From Candidatus Thorarchaeota archaeon (GTDB lineage: Archaea; Asgardarchaeota; Thorarchaeia; Thorarchaeales; Thorarchaeaceae), in the NCBI GenBank assembly GCA_016840825.1, contig JAEORN010000201.1:1-20560 (forward strand): 20,560 bases of DNA. The letters are read 5' to 3'. The position numbers and the translations under genes are program-made. Under the pieces are notes generated by a model, which was not told the DNA's origin, searched no databases, and was given only the letters and a program-made list of their open reading frames with translations. This document shows, one piece after another, positions 16,331-20,560 of the stretch (within the stretch, counting starts at the first letter, position 1; every line of letters begins with the position of its first letter).

Positions 16331-16398
16331 GGTCACGAGAAGACTGTTGCCTTGTTTCTTCCAGGCTTGTAACCCACAGATTGGCTTATGTCAATTCG

Positions 16399-16446
16399 TT
16401 TATTAATTAGTCTGATGGCTGTTTTTATTTGAATTGAACTAGGTGA
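16399..16446 (+). promoter_or_regulatory. Promoter and ribosome-binding site of monooxygenase-fold gene
   Basis: TTTATTAATTA (16399-16409) is a TATA-like element. A start site about 25 bp downstream would fall near 16430. AGGTGA (16441-16446), an ideal Shine-Dalgarno, is 7 nt before the ATG at 16454. Confidence 0.5.
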
Positions 16447-16453
16447 ACAAAGA

Positions 16454-16774
16454 ATGATATGTAGATTTTGGAGAGGATGGACTACAAAAAGTAATGCAGA
16501 CATCTACGAAAAAACGCTGAAGGAATTGATCATCGAGGAAGTCGAGGAAAGAGAGATTGTGGGGTATGAGCGTTTCCAATTATTCCGGATTGACAGGAAT
16601 GACGAAGTTGAATTCATTACCATCACGTACTTTCAGAACCTTGAAGGAATTAGACAGTTTGCAGGTGAGGACTATACACGAGCTTTTCTTCCTGAAAGAG
16701 AGAAAAGACTACTCTCTAGGTTCGATGAACACGTCGAAATCATTGAGCTAAAAATCGACCAAGAATTCAAGTAA
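16454..16774 (+). CDS. Antibiotic-biosynthesis-monooxygenase-fold (ABM) protein
   Basis: A 106-residue protein of the dimeric alpha+beta barrel type. It opens with the strand MICRFWRGWTTKSNADIYEK, typical of ABM-like proteins (MIxRxWxGWTxxxNADxYE), followed by GYERFQLFRI, a strand EVEFITITYFQNLEGIRQFAGEDY and a C-terminal LLSRFDEHVEIIEL. Members of this fold include heme-degrading and quinone monooxygenases, but many small ones have no known reaction, and no cofactor-binding residues can be named here. It is probably a homodimer in the cytosol. It has its own promoter and strong ribosome-binding site and does not seem to be part of an operon; the downstream gene is convergent. Confidence 0.85.
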   Translation: MICRFWRGWTTKSNADIYEKTLKELIIEEVEEREIVGYERFQLFRIDRNDEVEFITITYFQNLEGIRQFAGEDYTRAFLPEREKRLLSRFDEHVEIIELKIDQEFK

Positions 16775-16864
16775 CTGAATGAGAATGAAAATGATTTGCA
16801 AAGGCAAAAAACCTAATCTAAGAATCTGGGAGCATGGATCAACAGGAGATTTCACATTCTAGAA

Positions 16865-18541
16865 TCATATGCGTACAGGAAACTCCAGAGTGAATGATGC
16901 ACCTCCGTTGCGTCCCTTATTCGGTGAATCACTTACTGTAATAGTGCCATTGTACCTTCTGACCAATACGTTCGCTAATGGTAATCCAACACCTCCACTT
17001 GGATTTCGGGAGTGCCAGTCAAACAGTCCGCTCAAATCCTGTGCGGGCATCCTAAAGTCATCACAAGCTATCTCCACAAATACAGAGGACGGTCTATCAT
17101 TTTCTTGACCTACACGCACGACCAACCTAATTTTAGAAGAGCCAACATTATCAACAATGAAACGAAAGACACTGAAGAAGGCATACTTGAGCATATCCTC
17201 TGCTTGAATGACGTAATTATGCGGAGGGAAATGTGCATTGAATGTGATATTGTAGCGAGGATACAGCTCGTGAATGTCAAGCATTGCGTCCTCTAGATAT
17301 TTGATCAGATCTGAGTCATTCAGTACAGGAGATGTCTCATTTGCGCGGACCATGACCTTTGTTTCCTTCAGGAGGATCATAGATCTGTCAATCTCATCAT
17401 TGACTATGGTCAATCCATCAAGTACGTTCATATTTCGCTTAAGCTGGTGGAATGCTGTTTCGACACCAAGGAGCATTCCTTGTATGATATTTGCCATATC
17501 ATGGCTTAACAGATCCAGATAGAATGACGCCTTCTCTCTTTCTCCTTTGTATCTTGTAAGAATCTCTGAGAGCTGTTCGCTTTCCAAGTCCTCCAGTGCT
17601 CTGCTTACATCTGATATAGCAATCACGACGGATATTGGGTTTCCATCTGTACCTAGCTCGTGGGGTAGTATATCAACCTTGAAGCGCTGAGTGAATCCTA
17701 GAGGGTCTATTCTAACGTTTGGGATCGTCAATCCATTTCCGGAGAGGAAGACTTTCTCTATCGAATCAAGCAGGTATGCTACTATCGCGAGAGCAAGCTT
17801 ATGCATAGTCGATGGCTCAGACCTCAGATTTGAATCAACGATTCGACCCTGACTGTCAACGATAATAAGATGTATGTCCAATCGCTCATAGAGTCCAGCA
17901 TATGTCACTGTCCCAATGATATATCCTCCCAGACCAATGAGAATCACAGAGATCGCCTCAAAGGCGATTCCCAACTCAATCTGCCTGAGAACTCCCGCTA
18001 ATATTCCAGTACCCAGAACCATACAGAAGTATCCAAGAAAGATCACCCTGTACCCTCGTTCATACTCTGGTTTCAAGGTCCTGTAAGGGTGTTTTCGGAA
18101 GTGATTGAAGTAGTAGATCGGCAGACCCGCGAAGAGGGGAACAAGGAATACCACTGCTGCGCGTCGGGCTATCTCTGGATCGATGGTAAGATATAACGTA
18201 GAGATAACTGGCAAGCTAGTTGAGAATATCAGAACGATGATCCTTGAAGCCCAAGCATTCGGCTTTACGACTCTTGCCTTGGCACTTACATGGAGAAAAT
18301 ATACTCCCAGACTCAAAAGCGGTATCCCGTAGAAGTAATCCGTTGCCCTGAGAACAGGGACTAATGGATCATTCAGAGGCAGGTTCAACCAAGTATACAG
18401 GTTGAGATTGTGCATGATCATTGCGAAGGCAAAGCTTCCAAAGACCAAGTCATTCCGATTCTTATGTGTCCAAGCTTGCTCTATATAGATGAGTGTGACT
18501 ATGAGCGAGATGAATGCAGAGAAGATGGCAATCTCATACAA
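16865..18541 (-). CDS. 7-TM sensor histidine kinase with degenerate ATP-binding site
   Basis: A 558-residue membrane protein. About seven hydrophobic helices fill residues 4-214, followed by a PAS-like segment (about 218-315, starting IHLIIVDSQGRIVDSN), an H-box helix with His347 in DLLSHDMANIIQ, and a HATPase-like C-terminus (440-558). Aligned with the kinase at 18819-19919, the N-box Asn is replaced by Phe461 and the G1 box DxGxG by C-x-D-x-R (493-497), whereas the G2 part GGVGLPLANVLVRR is kept. So it probably cannot bind Mg-ATP normally, though the phospho-acceptor His is present. It may be phosphorylated by another kinase or act as a sensor pseudokinase. The start codon is TTG (18539-18541), preceded by GGAGGGT about 10 nt upstream, and it lies inside a hairpin described separately. 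Confidence 0.82.
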   Translation of the reverse strand: MYEIAIFSAFISLIVTLIYIEQAWTHKNRNDLVFGSFAFAMIMHNLNLYTWLNLPLNDPLVPVLRATDYFYGIPLLSLGVYFLHVSAKARVVKPNAWASRIIVLIFSTSLPVISTLYLTIDPEIARRAAVVFLVPLFAGLPIYYFNHFRKHPYRTLKPEYERGYRVIFLGYFCMVLGTGILAGVLRQIELGIAFEAISVILIGLGGYIIGTVTYAGLYERLDIHLIIVDSQGRIVDSNLRSEPSTMHKLALAIVAYLLDSIEKVFLSGNGLTIPNVRIDPLGFTQRFKVDILPHELGTDGNPISVVIAISDVSRALEDLESEQLSEILTRYKGEREKASFYLDLLSHDMANIIQGMLLGVETAFHQLKRNMNVLDGLTIVNDEIDRSMILLKETKVMVRANETSPVLNDSDLIKYLEDAMLDIHELYPRYNITFNAHFPPHNYVIQAEDMLKYAFFSVFRFIVDNVGSSKIRLVVRVGQENDRPSSVFVEIACDDFRMPAQDLSGLFDWHSRNPSGGVGLPLANVLVRRYNGTITVSDSPNKGRNGGASFTLEFPVRI

Positions 18542-18583
18542 TTCTGTTGATACCCTCCACTATATCATCTAGCAACAGAATTG
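18539..18583 (-). promoter_or_regulatory. 11-bp hairpin covering start codon of degenerate kinase gene
   Basis: In the leftward mRNA, CAATTCTGTTG pairs perfectly with CAACAGAATTG, leaving a 23-nt loop that holds GGAGGGT. The last three bases of the second arm are the UUG start codon. This could hide the start codon while showing the ribosome-binding site, or act as a DNA operator. Confidence 0.5.
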
Positions 18584-18746
18584 GCGTGTCCTGTATATCG
18601 ATTACAAGTTTCAGTGTATAATCTTTTTCTAGATATATCCTTCAAAACGCAATTTTTTCCACAATGCATAGGAAGAATTGCTAACACTACCATCTATTTT
18701 TCTTACAAATCGAATTAATATTCTAACGACCTGCACAAAATAGATT

Positions 18747-18760
18747 CATTAATCATTAAT
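18747..18760. repeat. Tandem CATTAAT duplicate upstream of PAS kinase gene
   Basis: Two perfect copies of CATTAAT sit side by side in the AT-rich 18600-18760 segment, about 60 bp before the kinase start. They may contain its TATA-like element or a protein site. The rest of the 18584-18818 gap holds only AT-rich sequence, with no other recognisable signal. Confidence 0.3.
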
Positions 18761-18818
18761 TCGAGATGAGGTTGAATGGGCTGCTAACGACTAGAATCTT
18801 AGGACTCTGGTGAATAGC

Positions 18819-19919
18819 GTGGATAGGACACAACTACTTTGGACGTTAGTTGAGGGTACAAACGAGCTTATTTTCAGCGTACCAAAAGACGGTACCTTTG
18901 AATATGTGAACACGTCATTCCTTAGAAAGCTAAAGTATTCTGAAGATGACTACGAAGAGCTTGCACTGACAGACATTGCCTTTCCTGGCTCACTGAATAA
19001 GATGAGGGACGTCCTGAAGGAAGCATTCTCAGGGAAAGAGGTCTTTGATCAGGAACTGACATTCACTAGCTCTGATGGTAAGATGGTAGAAGTGTCAGGG
19101 AACCTCATTCCGAGATATGAGGGCGGATTAGTAGTTGCAGTGGTAGGTATCTTCAAGGATATAACCGACAAGAAGAGAATTGAACAGGAAGTCAAAGATA
19201 CAAGATCAAAGGCAGATTTCCTTATGGATATCATGATTCATGATATCACCAACATCAATCAGGAGATTCTATCCACCTTAGAGCTTGCCAGCTTTGTACC
19301 TGCCATTCCGGCTGATTTAAAGACGCTCCTCCATGAAGGCATGGATGAGCTTGAGAGGTCATCGACCATCATCTCCAATGTCAAGAAGCTATCGATCCTA
19401 GAGTCCCAGAGGCTTCTTGTCGAGGAGAGGGATCTCGGTGATGCGATCTACGGAGCTTCAATTCGTGCAAGAGCGGCTCATCCTGAGAAGAAGCTCAAAC
19501 TGGTCAATAATGTGCAGCTTCAATCCTATTTCATCAAGTCGAATATCTTCCTATCAGATGTCTTCTATGAGCTATTCAGCAACTCAATGAAGTTCGATGA
19601 GAGGAAGGAGGTGGTCATTGAGGTCTCTGCAAGTCCCATCAAGATGACACCATTCCTCCGAGTGGAGATCTCTGATTATGGGAGAGGAATATCAGATGAT
19701 GAGAAGGAGAGTATCTTTGACAAGGAGATTCACAGGAAAGATAGTATCAAAGGACTAGGTCTTGGATTGACTCTTGTCAAGAGGATCCTTGAGTCATTGG
19801 GCGGGTACATCAGGGTCGAAGATAGGATTGAGAACGAACATGAGAAAGGAGCGAAGTTTGTACTCCTCCTTAGATATTCAGAGAAGCAAGTGAACCCGAC
19901 AGGAGATACATCAACATGA
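18819..19919 (+). CDS. PAS-domain histidine kinase
   Basis: A soluble two-component kinase. I prefer GTG 18819 (366 residues) to GTG 18810, because GGTGA (18809-18813) is 5 nt before it. A PAS domain occupies about residues 5-115 (TNELIFSVPKDGTFEYVN to GIFKDITDKK). The H-box MIHDITNINQEIL carries the phospho-acceptor His141. The ATP-binding domain has an intact N-box (Asn255 in ELFSNSMKF), G1 DYGRG (286-290) and G2 GLGLGL (312-317). There is no membrane segment, so it senses a cytosolic signal, perhaps redox or a ligand bound by PAS. It overlaps the following receiver gene by ATGA, which points to translational coupling and to that receiver as its phosphate target. Confidence 0.92.
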   Translation: MDRTQLLWTLVEGTNELIFSVPKDGTFEYVNTSFLRKLKYSEDDYEELALTDIAFPGSLNKMRDVLKEAFSGKEVFDQELTFTSSDGKMVEVSGNLIPRYEGGLVVAVVGIFKDITDKKRIEQEVKDTRSKADFLMDIMIHDITNINQEILSTLELASFVPAIPADLKTLLHEGMDELERSSTIISNVKKLSILESQRLLVEERDLGDAIYGASIRARAAHPEKKLKLVNNVQLQSYFIKSNIFLSDVFYELFSNSMKFDERKEVVIEVSASPIKMTPFLRVEISDYGRGISDDEKESIFDKEIHRKDSIKGLGLGLTLVKRILESLGGYIRVEDRIENEHEKGAKFVLLLRYSEKQVNPTGDTST

Positions 19920-20275
19920 CAAAGGTGCTAATAGTAGACGATGACAGTTTCCTTCATACAGTACTGGAAAGAATCCTGAGTATTGGTGGGCATGAGGTAG
20001 TTGCTCATGCTTATGATGGTGCAGATGCTATTGAGAAATACGTACAGTTAGATCAAAAACCAGACATCATACTCATGGACCATAGGATGCCAGTGATGAA
20101 TGGCGCTGATGCAACAACAGAATTGCATAGAATCAATCCAAAGGCGAAGATCATCTTCATCAGTGCAGATGAATCAGTGAGAAACATAGCAATAGGCGCA
20201 GGCGCGTTGGATTTCCTGACAAAACCAATAAGAAGCAAGCATCTATTCGCGATTCTCGAGAAATATGCTACATAA
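19916..20275 (+). CDS. Single-domain response regulator (CheY-like receiver)
   Basis: A 119-residue receiver domain with no output domain. The acidic pair (Asp8/Asp9 in VLIVDDD), phospho-acceptor Asp55 (LMDHRMP), the Ser83 switch (FISAD) and Lys103 (LTKP) are all present, so it should be phosphorylated normally. It overlaps the stop of the PAS kinase by 4 bp (ATGA). With no DNA-binding or enzyme domain, it must act by protein contact, or pass the phosphate on in a relay. Its stop is only 7 bp from that of the convergent kinase fragment. Confidence 0.93.
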   Translation: MTKVLIVDDDSFLHTVLERILSIGGHEVVAHAYDGADAIEKYVQLDQKPDIILMDHRMPVMNGADATTELHRINPKAKIIFISADESVRNIAIGAGALDFLTKPIRSKHLFAILEKYAT

Positions 20276-20282
20276 CATGAGG

Positions 20283-20560
20283 TCATAGCATCTTTCGAAT
20301 TGGGAGCGAGATCAGAAAACAGGCACCTTTTGCAGGAGATGTATCGTTTAGATCAATAGAACCATCTATAATCTTGAGAACTTCTCGGCTCAAATAAAGG
20401 CCATAACCCCCACCCGTCGTAGATACACCTCTTTCGAACAGGGATTCTTTCACTGATTCTGCGATACCTGGACCATCATCTTGAATCTCGATATGCAGAC
20501 GATTGTCCACGATCCTTCCTGTAATCTCGATCTTGGCCATTGGTCCAGCATATTTCGCAG
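20283..20560 (-). CDS. Histidine kinase, C-terminal ATP-binding part (5' end beyond window)
   Basis: The frame is open to the right edge; the ATG at 20540 is internal because upstream codons in frame read AKYAGP, the end of an N-box (NAxKYA type). Visible are G1 DDGPGI and G2 GGGYGLYLSREVLKIIDGSI, both intact, followed by the closing strand FLISLPI. The H-box and any sensor domain lie outside. It is convergent with the receiver gene, and may share that receiver with the PAS kinase. Confidence 0.88.
   Translation of the reverse strand, partial: AKYAGPMAKIEITGRIVDNRLHIEIQDDGPGIAESVKESLFERGVSTTGGGYGLYLSREVLKIIDGSIDLNDTSPAKGACFLISLPIRKML

Noticed and set aside
16166..16453. tRNA or small RNA gene
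   Set aside because: I found no cloverleaf, T-arm GTTCRA motif or strong GC-rich fold; only the 8-bp inverted repeat.

Overview
The window is most likely from an archaeon, and I would guess an Asgard lineage such as Thorarchaeia. That lineage call is inference. It rests on secreted proteins that pair an N-terminal signal segment with a C-terminal membrane helix and a basic tail, on calcium-binding thrombospondin type-3 (TSP3) repeats, on leucine-rich repeat (LRR) proteins of the 'LDLxPL' kind, on histidine kinases with the HDxxNINQ-type H-box, on TATA-like promoter elements, and on GGTGA ribosome-binding sites. There is no rRNA, tRNA, CRISPR array, insertion sequence or recognisable phage gene.

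Layout. Positions 2-2563 hold the C-terminal part of a GH38 alpha-mannosidase or mannosylglycerate hydrolase, cut by the left edge at its catalytic DPFGH motif. A Vps62-like protein follows after 6 bp (2570-3277). Next, on the minus strand, come three cell-surface genes (3307-11524): a right-handed beta-helix (NosD-like) protein with Ig-like domains, a smaller Ig-like membrane protein, and a 1576-residue protein. The last has an N-terminal caspase/gingipain-like domain (His107, Cys142 in DVCHSG), about 28 TSP3 calcium motifs and a C-terminal anchor. A compact divergent promoter region with a perfect inverted repeat (11525-11662) separates it from an LRR plus coiled-coil protein (11663-13285).

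The middle (13286-16774) holds small genes: a coding-like minus-strand frame with no normal start codon (probable pseudogene or non-standard start), a triple zinc-ribbon protein, a three-helix membrane protein coupled to a small zinc-ribbon protein, a Nudix hydrolase and an antibiotic-biosynthesis-monooxygenase-fold protein.

The right end (16865-20560) is a signalling cluster. It holds a 7-TM histidine kinase whose ATP site looks degenerate, an intact PAS histidine kinase overlapping a stand-alone receiver gene by ATGA, and, convergent with these, the C-terminal part of another histidine kinase cut by the right edge. The intact kinase and the receiver are almost certainly co-translated partners. 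The degenerate kinase may be a sensor that depends on another kinase for phosphate.

The most unusual items are the caspase-fold/TSP3 surface protein, the degenerate sensor kinase with an 11-bp hairpin that buries its TTG start codon, the orphan coding frame at 13360-13662, and the divergent promoter dyad.
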